Shown here one piece after another: positions 1-6,373 of a stretch of DNA of 6,801 bases; positions within the stretch are counted from its first letter, which is position 1; each line of letters begins with the position of its first letter. Origin of the DNA: an uncultured Oscillospiraceae bacterium (GTDB lineage: Bacteria > Bacillota > Clostridia > Oscillospirales > Acutalibacteraceae). Where the stretch lies: assembly GCA_900550315.1 (NCBI GenBank), contig URRK01000090.1, positions 1-6,801 of the forward strand, given 5' to 3'. The notes under the pieces are model-generated. The model had not been told where the DNA came from. It saw only the letters and a list, made by a program, of their open reading frames with translations, and did no database searches. The position numbers and the translations under genes are program-made.

Positions 1-742
1 GCTCGGCGTGCAGTACCAAAGCGGCGTCTAAAACCTTGGCCTCTAACGGGGTGTAGGCACCGTCAATACGCAGCATATACAAAATGTTTTCGGCGGTAGA
101 AAGCTCCGGCTTAGGCTCGTGAATAAAAAAGCTGTTGCAGCCGTTTAGGTAGTAATTGTAAGAGTGGTAGCTGTAAACCGCTAACAGCGGAAACCGTGCA
201 ATTAACTGCAGGCACTGCCGCAGCACATTTGGAATAGAGGTGTCCTCTGCCTTTTCGTCGTAAGAATACAGCGTTAATACGCTGCGCGCTAAGGAGTTCA
301 TCATGTTGGCGGCGGGGGCTTTCATAATAATATCCCGCACAAAAGAGCCGGGCAGCGTGCGATAAGAGGCCAAAACCCTGTTAAATTCGCTTAACTGCGG
401 GCGGTTTGGCAGTTGGCCAAATAAAAGCAGGTAAATAATCTCCTCAAAGCCAAAGCGGTTATCGGCAATAAACCCGCTTACCAGCTGCTCTACATCGTAG
501 CCGCGGTAGTAAAGGTGGCCGGGGCATGGAACATCCTCACCATTTACCGTTTTTTTAGAAACAATTTCAGAAATCTCGGTAAGGCCGGTTAAAACACCCT
601 TGCCGTTTAAATCGCGCAGGCCGCGGTTTACCTTGTGTTGAATGTAAAGCTCGGGCTGAATACGGCAGTTGCCGGTGCAAAAATTGGCGTATTTTTCAAT
701 TTCCGGGGTAATGGCGTTGTAATCGGTAACAGTGTTTGGCAT
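1..742 (-). CDS. Citrate synthase, clostridial type (partial, C-terminus off the left edge)
   Basis: Citrate synthase condenses acetyl-CoA with oxaloacetate to citrate in the cytoplasm, the entry step to the TCA cycle or to 2-oxoglutarate and glutamate synthesis. Translating the minus strand from ATG at 742-740 gives 247 residues with no stop before the window edge. Recognisable family segments are RGLRDLNGKGVLTGLTEI (about residues 40-57), the LYYRGYDVEQL segment, NRFGFEEIIYLLLFGQLP, MNSLARSVLTLYSYD, STAENILYMLRIDG, and finally LDAALVLHAE, where the window cuts into the LHAxHG active-site motif. This matches the divergent citrate synthase common in Clostridia, whose full length is roughly 450 residues, so the second half (remaining catalytic His and Asp) is missing here. 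The start is fixed by an AGGAGG ribosome binding site 5 nt upstream. The gene is divergent from an AraC regulator. 2-Methylcitrate synthase is possible but less likely, because no propionate genes are nearby. Confidence 0.93.
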   Translation of the reverse strand, partial: MPNTVTDYNAITPEIEKYANFCTGNCRIQPELYIQHKVNRGLRDLNGKGVLTGLTEISEIVSKKTVNGEDVPCPGHLYYRGYDVEQLVSGFIADNRFGFEEIIYLLLFGQLPNRPQLSEFNRVLASYRTLPGSFVRDIIMKAPAANMMNSLARSVLTLYSYDEKAEDTSIPNVLRQCLQLIARFPLLAVYSYHSYNYYLNGCNSFFIHEPKPELSTAENILYMLRIDGAYTPLEAKVLDAALVLHAE

Positions 743-747
743 GAAAA

Positions 748-753
748 CCTCCT
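748..753 (-). promoter_or_regulatory. Ribosome binding site of citrate synthase
   Basis: The minus strand reads AGGAGG followed by TTTTC and then ATG. This is a full-consensus Shine-Dalgarno with a 5-nt spacer and it decides the start codon at 742. Confidence 0.9.
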
Positions 754-778
754 GCAAACAGTAAAATATTTTTTTAAT

Positions 779-787
779 ATTATACCA
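779..787 (-). promoter_or_regulatory. Extended -10 promoter for citrate synthase
   Basis: The minus strand reads TGGTATAAT, a perfect TATAAT preceded by the TGn extension. No good TTGACA lies 16-18 nt further upstream (the minus strand there is A/G-rich), which fits an extended -10 promoter that does not need a strong -35. Transcription would start near position 772, leaving a leader of about 30 nt before the ATG. A weak -35 often goes with activator dependence, so the divergent AraC regulator is a candidate activator. That last point is inference. Confidence 0.65.
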
Positions 788-847
788 TTTTGTGCAGCTG
801 CCTTTTTAAACTGCCTGTTAATTTTTGGGACAAGGCTGTAACTTTTC

Positions 848-876
848 TTGACATTGAAAATTATTTGGGCTATACT
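848..876 (+). promoter_or_regulatory. Sigma-A type promoter for the araC-to-nadE genes
   Basis: TTGACA at 848-853 is a perfect -35 and TATACT at 871-876 is a one-mismatch -10, with an exact 17-nt spacer. The start site would fall around 882-884. It faces away from the citrate synthase promoter, and the two -10 boxes are about 90 nt apart, so a protein bound between them could affect both directions. Confidence 0.8.
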
Positions 877-891
877 AAAAAGGAACTTAAA

Positions 892-933
892 ATGGGCGCG
901 TGGGTGCAAGCGCAAGTTTGTAAGAGCGGGTGA
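892..933 (+). CDS. Possible 13-codon leader peptide upstream of the AraC gene
   Basis: ATG at 892 is preceded by AAGGA at 880-884 with a 7-nt spacer. It opens a 13-residue frame, MGAWVQAQVCKSG, ended by TGA at 931-933 and by a second in-frame TGA at 934-936. It lies in the same frame as the AraC gene, whose TTG start follows 6 nt after the first stop. The predicted transcription start (about 882-884) would cut into the Shine-Dalgarno, so the frame may be translated poorly from this promoter or only from a longer transcript. It could be a chance ORF or a coupling leader for the TTG start. Nothing in the peptide suggests an attenuator, as there is no run of one amino acid. Confidence 0.3.
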   Translation: MGAWVQAQVCKSG

Positions 934-939
934 TGATTT

Positions 940-1767
940 TTGGGTTATGTAAAAAGCGAAATGCGTACCAGTCGGAACGAATTTGTTAACAACGACCATT
1001 TTGACGCCTACCTTCGTCATATCTCTGAAATATATAAGCTGCACTGGCACGATTATTTTGAAATTGAGCTGATTTTGGGCGGCAGCGGCGTTCAAATTAT
1101 GAACGGGCGCGAGGTGCCCTTAGTACCGGGTACGGTTACCTTTTTGCGACCAAACGACTATCACGAATTCAGGCCGGAGCCATCGGTAGATTTTATTAAC
1201 ATCTCGTTTGAGGGGAAACTGATCTCAGAGGATCTGTTAGAATCGGCGGTAAACTCGGTGGAGGATATTTGCTTCCACTTAGAGCCAACCGCTTTTGCCG
1301 AGGTAGAGCAGCTGTGCCGCCTTTGCGTTTTAGAGGCGCAGGCGGGCGTGCGGAATTTAAGATATGTTAAAAATTTATTAGATAACATTTGCCTAAAGCT
1401 TTTGCCGGTTACCGGGGCGCAAAAGCAGGTAGAGGAAATTGCCGGTACCAACCCGTTTCAAAAAGCGGTTACTTATATGCACTCCTATTTTAGGGAAAAC
1501 CCGGGGTTAGAGGTTTTAGCCCAAATTGCTAATTATTCGCCCAACTATTTTTGCACGGTTTTTCGTAAAAACACGGGCATGACTTATTTGCAGTACATGA
1601 ACCGTTTAAAGGTTAAGTACGCTAAGCAGCTGCTGTTAACAACCACCCTGCGCGAAACCGACATTGCCTTTCGCTGCGGGTTTAACTCGCAAAACACCTT
1701 TTTAAGGGTTTTTAAAGCCCAGGTTGGCAAAACCCCAATGGAGTACAAACGCCAAAGCCAAAAATAA
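940..1767 (+). CDS. AraC-family transcriptional regulator with cupin sensor domain
   Basis: This 275-residue protein is a DNA-binding regulator of the AraC/XylS family. The N-terminal half is a cupin-like AraC-binding domain: HWHDYFEIELILGG holds H35, H37 and E41, followed by a GxVxFLRPNDYHEF strand with H75, the usual small-ligand pocket. The last ~100 residues form the double helix-turn-helix domain: LEVLAQIANYSPNYFCTVFR is the first HTH, and DIAFRCGFNSQNTFLRVFK followed by GKTPMEYK is the second, with the family signature. There is no signal peptide or membrane segment. The start is uncertain. TTG at 940 has a GGTGA-like site 6 nt upstream, while ATG at 961 (residue 8) has no clear ribosome binding site; the cupin domain is complete either way. 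It is divergent from citrate synthase and first in a plus-strand gene series. The ligand and targets cannot be told from sequence; self-regulation and control of citrate synthase are reasonable inferences. Confidence 0.9.
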   Translation: MGYVKSEMRTSRNEFVNNDHFDAYLRHISEIYKLHWHDYFEIELILGGSGVQIMNGREVPLVPGTVTFLRPNDYHEFRPEPSVDFINISFEGKLISEDLLESAVNSVEDICFHLEPTAFAEVEQLCRLCVLEAQAGVRNLRYVKNLLDNICLKLLPVTGAQKQVEEIAGTNPFQKAVTYMHSYFRENPGLEVLAQIANYSPNYFCTVFRKNTGMTYLQYMNRLKVKYAKQLLLTTTLRETDIAFRCGFNSQNTFLRVFKAQVGKTPMEYKRQSQK

Positions 1768-1797
1768 ATTGCGGAAAACACCGCAGTAGGAATCCTT

Positions 1798-2775
1798 ATG
1801 TTACAATTTAAAGTAGAAAAAAACGACGCCGGTATGCGGATGGATAAGCTGCTGCAGAAGCTGATGCCCACCTTGCCTAAGGGGCTGATGTACAAATATT
1901 TGCGTACCAAAAAAATTAAACTAAACGGAAAACGCACCGCCATTGACGCAAAGCCGCTGCCCGGCGATGTAATAGAGGCCTACATTCCGGATGAATTTGG
2001 TAAAAGGCTGCCCCCGCGATACGACTTTTTGCAGGCCGCTAAGGCGCTGGATATTATTTTTGAGGACGAAAATATTTTGCTTTGCAACAAGCCGCAGGGC
2101 TTGCTTTCGCACCCCGACAAAAACGAATACCGCGACACTTTAATTTCGCGCATTTGCCGTTATCTTTACGAAAAAGGGGAGTACGACCCAGTTGCCGAAT
2201 GCTCTTTTACCCCGGCACTGGCCAACCGTATTGACCGTAACACCGGCGGCATTGTAATTGCGGCCAAAAACGCCGCCGCGTTAAAAATTCTGTGCGAAAA
2301 AATTAAAAATCGCGAGCTGGATAAACGCTACCTTGCCGTGGTGCACGGCGTTTTGCAAAAAAAGCAAGGCACTTTAACAGGGTACTTAGAAAAAAACCAA
2401 GAAAAAAACAAGGTGTACCTTACCGGCAGCAAGCAAAACGGCGCTAAAAGCGTGCAAACAAACTACCGCGTATTAAAACAAAAAAACAATTTGTCGCTGG
2501 TAGAGGTTCAATTAATTACCGGCCGCACACACCAAATTCGGGCGCATTTTGCCTCCATTGGTCACCCGCTGCTGGGCGACGGTAAATACGGCACCCTAAA
2601 AGCGGATAAACAAATGGGCTTTAACAAACAGGCGCTGTATTCTTACAAGCTGCGCTTTTGCTTTAAAACCAGCGCCGGCATTTTAAATTACCTAAACCAA
2701 AAACAGTTTACCGTGCCGGGCGTTTGGTTTGCCGAGCAGCTTTTTGATTGGAGCGTTAAAAATGAAACAATTTAA
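1798..2775 (+). CDS. RluA/RluD-family RNA pseudouridine synthase
   Basis: This enzyme isomerises specific uridines in RNA (usually 23S rRNA) to pseudouridine. The 325-residue protein has an N-terminal S4 RNA-binding domain (about residues 12-62, with RMDKLLQKLMP and YLRTKKIKLNGK). The catalytic domain follows from about residue 85: the CNKPQGLLSHP motif (96-106), the catalytic loop NRIDRNTGG with the expected catalytic Asp at D146, DKRYLAVVHG, and the RTHQIRAHFASIGHPLLGD motif typical of the family. The loop differs from textbook HRLDRDTSG but, as far as I recall, NRIDRNTGG is common in clostridial members, so the enzyme should be active. The start is ATG with AGGA 6 nt upstream. It lies 30 nt after the AraC gene, and its end overlaps the next gene by 14 nt, suggesting translational coupling. 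The exact target uridine cannot be read from the sequence; RluC- or RluD-like is the best guess. Confidence 0.93.
   Translation: MLQFKVEKNDAGMRMDKLLQKLMPTLPKGLMYKYLRTKKIKLNGKRTAIDAKPLPGDVIEAYIPDEFGKRLPPRYDFLQAAKALDIIFEDENILLCNKPQGLLSHPDKNEYRDTLISRICRYLYEKGEYDPVAECSFTPALANRIDRNTGGIVIAAKNAAALKILCEKIKNRELDKRYLAVVHGVLQKKQGTLTGYLEKNQEKNKVYLTGSKQNGAKSVQTNYRVLKQKNNLSLVEVQLITGRTHQIRAHFASIGHPLLGDGKYGTLKADKQMGFNKQALYSYKLRFCFKTSAGILNYLNQKQFTVPGVWFAEQLFDWSVKNETI
2750..2753 (+). promoter_or_regulatory. Ribosome binding site deciding the HAD start
   Basis: GGAG lies inside the end of the pseudouridine synthase gene, 8 nt before ATG at 2762. This supports ATG 2762 over the in-frame TTG at 2729, which would add 11 residues before the conserved first beta strand. 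Confidence 0.65.
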
Positions 2776-3436
2776 AGGCATTATTTTTGATTTTAACGGG
2801 ACGATTTTTTTAGACTCCCCGTTTCACGAGCAGGCTTGGCTGCAATTTGCCGCCGAGCAGTTGGGGCGCACCGTTTCTAAGCGGGAGTATTACGAGAATA
2901 TTCACGGCCGCTCCAACCCCATGATTTATAAATTTTTGTACGGGCGCGAGGTTCCGCCCGAACTGGCCTGTGATTTTGGCCAGGGGAAGGAGGAGCTTTA
3001 CCGCGCCCTTTGCCTTAAAAACAAAAACCATTTGCAGCTGGCTGCCGGTGCCGAGGAGCTGTTTGAATTTTTAAACCAAAACGGTATTCCGCACGCCATT
3101 GCAACCTCCTCTGAAATTCGTAATGTAACCTTTTTCAAAAAATTGTTTCCGCTAAGCCGCTGGTTTGGGGAAAATATTATTTATGACGACGGCAAAATAA
3201 ATGGCAAGCCAGCGCCGGATCTTTACCTAAAAGCCGGGGAAAGGCTGGGTCTTAATCTGCAGGATTGTATTGTGGTGGAGGACGCAAACTCCGGCCTAAT
3301 AGCGGCAAAGCGTGCCGGCTCCGGCTTGGTTTTGGGCATTGCCCCTTACGGCAAGCAGGCTTTTGTAGGGCAGGAGAATGCCGACGCGTTGATTACCGAT
3401 TTTACGGAGCTGGATCGTAATTTGTTTTTAAAATAA
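2762..3436 (+). CDS. HAD-superfamily hydrolase, beta-phosphoglucomutase-like, with Asn in motif I
   Basis: This 224-residue cytoplasmic protein belongs to the haloacid dehalogenase superfamily, subclass I with a helical cap. Motif I is IIFDFNGT with nucleophile D10; the cap holds HGRSNPMIYKFL (from residue 48); motif II is AIATSS (112-117); motif III is K149 in GKPAPDLYLKA; and motif IV is VVEDANSGLIAAKRAG (E173, D174). Length and order fit phosphatases or phosphoglucomutase-like enzymes. The second Asp of motif I (DxD), normally the general acid-base, is N12 here. DFNGT versions occur in clostridial HAD proteins, so this is probably a subfamily trait rather than damage, but it leaves the reaction open: phosphomonoester hydrolysis, mutase activity, or a slow enzyme. 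ATG 2762 was chosen because it has GGAG 8 nt upstream and places motif I at the usual position. The gene overlaps the preceding one by 14 nt. Substrate unknown. Confidence 0.88.
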   Translation: MKQFKGIIFDFNGTIFLDSPFHEQAWLQFAAEQLGRTVSKREYYENIHGRSNPMIYKFLYGREVPPELACDFGQGKEELYRALCLKNKNHLQLAAGAEELFEFLNQNGIPHAIATSSEIRNVTFFKKLFPLSRWFGENIIYDDGKINGKPAPDLYLKAGERLGLNLQDCIVVEDANSGLIAAKRAGSGLVLGIAPYGKQAFVGQENADALITDFTELDRNLFLK

Positions 3437-3491
3437 TGCCGATTTAAAAAGTATTATAAGGATAGATTATTGCAGATAAGGGGTTATCGTA

Positions 3492-4139
3492 ATGTTAGAA
3501 GAAAAGCAATTTAAAAAGGTGGTAGAAAGAAAAATCAGTTTGCCCTATACCGTGTATCTGCCGGAAAATTACAGTTCCGAAAACAAATACCCGCTGGTGG
3601 TGTTTTTGCACGGTGCCGGAGAGCGGGGCGAAACCTTAGAGGGCACTACTCGCTTAGGCTTTTTGCAACAGGCCAAAGCGGGCAAAAGTTTTCCCTTTAT
3701 AATCGTTGCGCCCCTTTGTCCGCAAGAACGTTACTGGGGCAATTATTTAGAAAGTCTGAACGATTTTTTGGATGAGGTACTTGCCACCTACGCGGTAGAT
3801 CCTGTTCGCGTTTATTTAACCGGACTTAGCATGGGCGGCACCGGCACCTGGCAGTGGTTAATGGCAAACCCCGAGCGATTTGCGGCGGCGGCCCCGGTTT
3901 GCGGCAGCGGCGTTTACTGGTACGCCAGCCGGATTGCTCAAAAGCCCATTTGGATCTTTCATGGCGCAGAGGATACCACTGTGCTGTTAGAGGAATCTCT
4001 GAATATGTATCGTGCCTTACTAAAAAGCGGAGGTCATCCAAAGCTAACGGTTTATGAAACGGTAAATCATAATGCATGGGATTATGCTTATACCGATGAA
4101 TTGGCGCAATGGTTTTTGCAGTTTAAAAATCAAGAATAA
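3492..4139 (+). CDS. Alpha/beta-hydrolase esterase (predicted peptidase/carboxylesterase type)
   Basis: This 215-residue protein is a small serine hydrolase. After a short N-terminal strand region (LPYTVYLPENY) comes YPLVVFLHGAGERG (33-46), the oxyanion-hole segment. The nucleophile elbow is GLSMGG with S113, the acid is D161 in HGAEDTTV, and the base is H193 in VNHNAWDYAY, giving a complete Ser-Asp-His triad in the correct order. This pattern fits the family often annotated as predicted peptidase, phospholipase/carboxylesterase or feruloyl-esterase-like. There is no signal peptide, so it should act inside the cell. The substrate is unknown; acetyl or other short acyl esters, including those of imported plant sugars, are plausible but not shown. 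ATG 3492 has AAGGGG 8 nt upstream. The gene follows the HAD gene by 55 nt and precedes nadE by 14 nt, so it is probably co-transcribed. Confidence 0.9.
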   Translation: MLEEKQFKKVVERKISLPYTVYLPENYSSENKYPLVVFLHGAGERGETLEGTTRLGFLQQAKAGKSFPFIIVAPLCPQERYWGNYLESLNDFLDEVLATYAVDPVRVYLTGLSMGGTGTWQWLMANPERFAAAAPVCGSGVYWYASRIAQKPIWIFHGAEDTTVLLEESLNMYRALLKSGGHPKLTVYETVNHNAWDYAYTDELAQWFLQFKNQE

Positions 4140-4153
4140 TAAAGGAACAAAAA

Positions 4154-6103
4154 ATGTTAGATTTTATTCGGGTGGCGGCTGCCGTGCCGCCGGTAGCGGT
4201 GGCAAACCCGGCGCAAAATGCCCTTCATTGCATTAAAATGGCCCAAGAGGCCGAAAAAAACAGCCCCCAGTTGGTTGTTTTCCCCGAACTTTGCTTAACC
4301 GGCTACACCTGTGGGGATTTATTTTTTCAACAAGCACTGCTAACTGGGGCCAAGGCCGCTTTGACGCAGGTTGTGGCGGCCAGCAAGGGGCTGCAGGCCG
4401 TGCTGGCCGTTGGTTTGCCGCTTAAAATAGGGGGCGAGCTTTACAACTGCGCCGTTATTTTGCACCGTGGAAAGGTTTACGGCGTTGTGCCAAAAACCTA
4501 CATTCCAACCTACAACGAGTTTTACGAGCAACGGTGGTTTTCCTCTGCCTTGCAGCTAAAGCGCAGCGGCCTAACCGCACGGGAGCTGGGGCTTGACGCC
4601 GAGCAGGCGGAGCCCATTGCCCTGGGCACCGGGCTTTTATTTAACGCCGGCAGCTTTTGTTTTGGTGCCGAAATTTGCGAGGACCTTTGGGCCACCGTTC
4701 CGCCAAGCAGCTTGCTTGCTTTAAACGGGGCCGAGGTGCTTATAAACCTTTCGGCCAGTAATGAGACCATTTCAAAACGGCGGTACCGCCGCAGCCTGGT
4801 GCAGCAGCAATCGGCCGCGCAGCTGGGTGCTTATGTTTATGTTTCGGCCGGCTGTACCGAATCTACCACCGACCTTATTTTTTCGGGCCACAGCTTAATT
4901 TGCGAAAACGGCCGCCTGTTGGCCGAAAACCAAAAAACAATTGACAGCGGTTATTTACTGTTTAGCGACATTGACTTAGGCAAGTTGCGGGCCGACCGCC
5001 TAAAAATTAAAACCTTTGCGCAAAGCGCCGCACAGTGCGGCTTGCCCTGCCGGCAGGTAGAGATTCCTTGCAAGCCGGCCGAAAACAACCTGGAGTTTTA
5101 CCCGGTTGAAAAGCTGCCCTTTGTGCCAAGCGTTAAGCGTGACCGCGCCGAGCGCTGCTTGGGAATTTTTGAAATGCAGGTTATGGGGCTAAAAAAGCGG
5201 ATGGATATTACGCGTTCTCGCCCGGTCATTGGGGTTTCCGGCGGGTTAGATTCTACCTTAGCGCTACTGGTTTGCACTGAGGCCGCCCGCCGCGCCGGAC
5301 GCCCCGCAAGCGATGTGGTTGGCATTACCATGCCCTGCTTTGGCACCACCAGCCGAACCTACCAAAACTCGTTAAAGCTTATGCAAAGCCTTGGCATTAC
5401 CGCTTTAGAAATTCCCATTAAAAATGCGGTAGAGCAACATTTTAAAGATATTGACCACCCGGACGATTTGTTTGATTTAACATTTGAAAACGCACAGGCG
5501 CGGGAACGTACGCAGGTGCTAATGGATTACGCCGGCAAAATTGGCGGATTTGTTGTTGGAACCGGCGATTTAAGCGAATTGGCTTTGGGCTGGTGCACCT
5601 ACAACGCCGACCACATGAGCATGTACGGCGTAAACTGCGGTGTGCCTAAAACCCTGGTTCGTTGGATGATAGACAGCATTATTTCTTGCAACATTTTTAA
5701 AAACAGCACCGCCGTTTTGCAGGATATTTTAAATACCCCCATTAGCCCAGAGCTGTTGCCACCCAACGAAAAAGGCCAAATTGCCCAGCAAACCGAGGAA
5801 ATTGTTGGCCCGTACGCGCTGCACGACTTTTTCTTGTACTACACGGTGCGGTTTGGCTTTGCCCCGCAAAAAACCTTTGCGCTGGCATGCCGTGCCTTTG
5901 CAACCGATTTTGAAAAAGCAACCGTTAAAAAGTGGTTGATTACCTTTTACCGCCGCTTTTTTAGCCAGCAATTTAAGCGCAGCTGCTTGCCGGACGGCGT
6001 TAAAATAGGCAGCATTTGCCTTTCGCCGCGGGGTGATTGGCGTATGCCGAGCGACGCCTCGGCCGAGCTTTGGCTAAAACAGGCCGAAGAGCTTGAGGTT
6101 TAA
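4154..6103 (+). CDS. nadE: Glutamine-dependent NAD+ synthase
   Basis: This enzyme makes NAD+ from nicotinic acid adenine dinucleotide, ATP and glutamine, the last step of NAD biosynthesis. The 649-residue protein is the long two-domain form. The N-terminal nitrilase-like glutaminase domain (about 1-280) has its complete triad: E45 in VFPELCLTGY, K114 in VVPKTYIPTYNEFYE, and C175 in GAEICEDLW. The C-terminal synthetase domain (about 330-649) has the ATP PP-loop SGGLDS at 362-367, then GTGDLSELALGWCTY, DHMSMYGVN, GVPKTLVRWMID, and the late segments ISPELLP, EEIVGPYALHDFFLYY and SPRGDWRMPSDAS. Length and motif order match the Mycobacterium-type NadE, so the protein appears intact. ATG 4154 has AAAGGAA about 6 nt upstream and lies 14 nt after the esterase stop. 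The glutaminase domain supplies ammonia through an internal channel, so no partner subunit is needed. It is the last gene of the plus-strand series and is followed by terminator-like hairpins. Confidence 0.97.
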   Translation: MLDFIRVAAAVPPVAVANPAQNALHCIKMAQEAEKNSPQLVVFPELCLTGYTCGDLFFQQALLTGAKAALTQVVAASKGLQAVLAVGLPLKIGGELYNCAVILHRGKVYGVVPKTYIPTYNEFYEQRWFSSALQLKRSGLTARELGLDAEQAEPIALGTGLLFNAGSFCFGAEICEDLWATVPPSSLLALNGAEVLINLSASNETISKRRYRRSLVQQQSAAQLGAYVYVSAGCTESTTDLIFSGHSLICENGRLLAENQKTIDSGYLLFSDIDLGKLRADRLKIKTFAQSAAQCGLPCRQVEIPCKPAENNLEFYPVEKLPFVPSVKRDRAERCLGIFEMQVMGLKKRMDITRSRPVIGVSGGLDSTLALLVCTEAARRAGRPASDVVGITMPCFGTTSRTYQNSLKLMQSLGITALEIPIKNAVEQHFKDIDHPDDLFDLTFENAQARERTQVLMDYAGKIGGFVVGTGDLSELALGWCTYNADHMSMYGVNCGVPKTLVRWMIDSIISCNIFKNSTAVLQDILNTPISPELLPPNEKGQIAQQTEEIVGPYALHDFFLYYTVRFGFAPQKTFALACRAFATDFEKATVKKWLITFYRRFFSQQFKRSCLPDGVKIGSICLSPRGDWRMPSDASAELWLKQAEELEV

Positions 6104-6124
6104 TTGAAACGGCTTTGGTTTTAC

Positions 6125-6144
6125 CCTTGCTTGAGCAAGGTTTT
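6125..6144 (+). terminator. Short intrinsic terminator after nadE
   Basis: CCTTGC (6125-6130), loop TTGA and GCAAGG (6135-6140) make a perfect 6-bp stem with a tetraloop, followed by TTTT. It lies about 20 nt after the nadE stop. The U-run is short, so termination may be partial. Confidence 0.55.
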
Positions 6145-6224
6145 GGCCGGCAAAAGCAGGCTTTGCGCGCCTTAACCGCTAAATTATTCATTTATTTTAA
6201 GGTTTAAATTTGTTACGCAGTGTT

Positions 6225-6260
6225 ATGCCGCCCGGGTGATTGGAGCCCGGGCGGCATTTT
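6225..6260 (+). terminator. Strong GC-rich hairpin, second terminator for the nadE operon
   Basis: A perfect 12-bp stem is formed by ATGCCGCCCGGG (6225-6236) and its reverse complement (6246-6257), with a 9-nt loop and a run of four T (6257-6260). ACGCA at 6215-6219 and TGCGT at 6260-6264 could add an outer helix beyond a small internal loop. The T-run is only on the plus-strand side, so this should work for rightward transcription. Confidence 0.6.
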
Positions 6261-6269
6261 GCGTGCGGC

Positions 6270-6329
6270 AAAAAGTAAAGCACAGCCAAGGTGGCGCGTT
6301 AAAAAGCTTGCCGTGGCTGTGCTTTACTT
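6270..6329 (-). terminator. Intrinsic terminator of the adenosyltransferase gene (minus strand)
   Basis: AAGTAAAGCACAGCCA (6273-6288) is perfectly complementary to 6314-6329, giving a 16-bp stem with a 25-nt loop whose base can add two more GC pairs after a mismatch. Read on the minus strand, the stem runs into TTTTT (6274-6270). There is no T-run on the plus-strand side. It is about 120 nt past the adenosyltransferase stop. Confidence 0.65.
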
Positions 6330-6373
6330 ATTCTGCAAAAATGCCAACCCCCCCGCCAACCAAAAGCTTGCCG
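6302..6373. repeat. 12-nt direct repeat pair AAAAGCTTGCCG
   Basis: Identical copies lie at 6302-6313 (in the loop of the leftward terminator) and 6362-6373, 60 nt apart from start to start. The second copy runs on into CCCGG, so that TGCCGCCCGG (6369-6378) also repeats the arm of the hairpin at 6225. Confidence 0.6.

Noticed and set aside
628..1095. 155-residue minus-strand frame across the divergent promoter region
   Set aside because: It overlaps the start of citrate synthase and the AraC cupin domain in other frames, covers two good promoters, and has no family motif.
1770..1785. Hairpin TGCGG-AAAACA-CCGCA between the AraC and pseudouridine synthase genes
   Set aside because: It has only 5 bp and no T-run, so it is not a credible terminator; the following AGGA is a normal ribosome binding site.
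2729..2761. TTG 2729 as the start of the HAD gene
   Set aside because: ATG 2762 has a GGAG site at good spacing and places motif I where the family has it; the 11 extra residues match nothing in the family.
3437..3491. Possible internal promoter before the esterase (TATTAT/TATAAG boxes)
   Set aside because: No acceptable -35 sequence lies 16-18 nt upstream of any of the A/T-rich -10-like boxes.
6000..6191. Minus-strand 63-residue frame after nadE
   Set aside because: It mostly lies antisense to the nadE C-terminus and has no ribosome binding site or recognisable motif.
6225..6257. The CCCGGG-containing palindrome as a recombination or attachment site
   Set aside because: There is no integrase, flanking duplication or second copy of the full palindrome; the T-run and position after nadE fit a terminator better.
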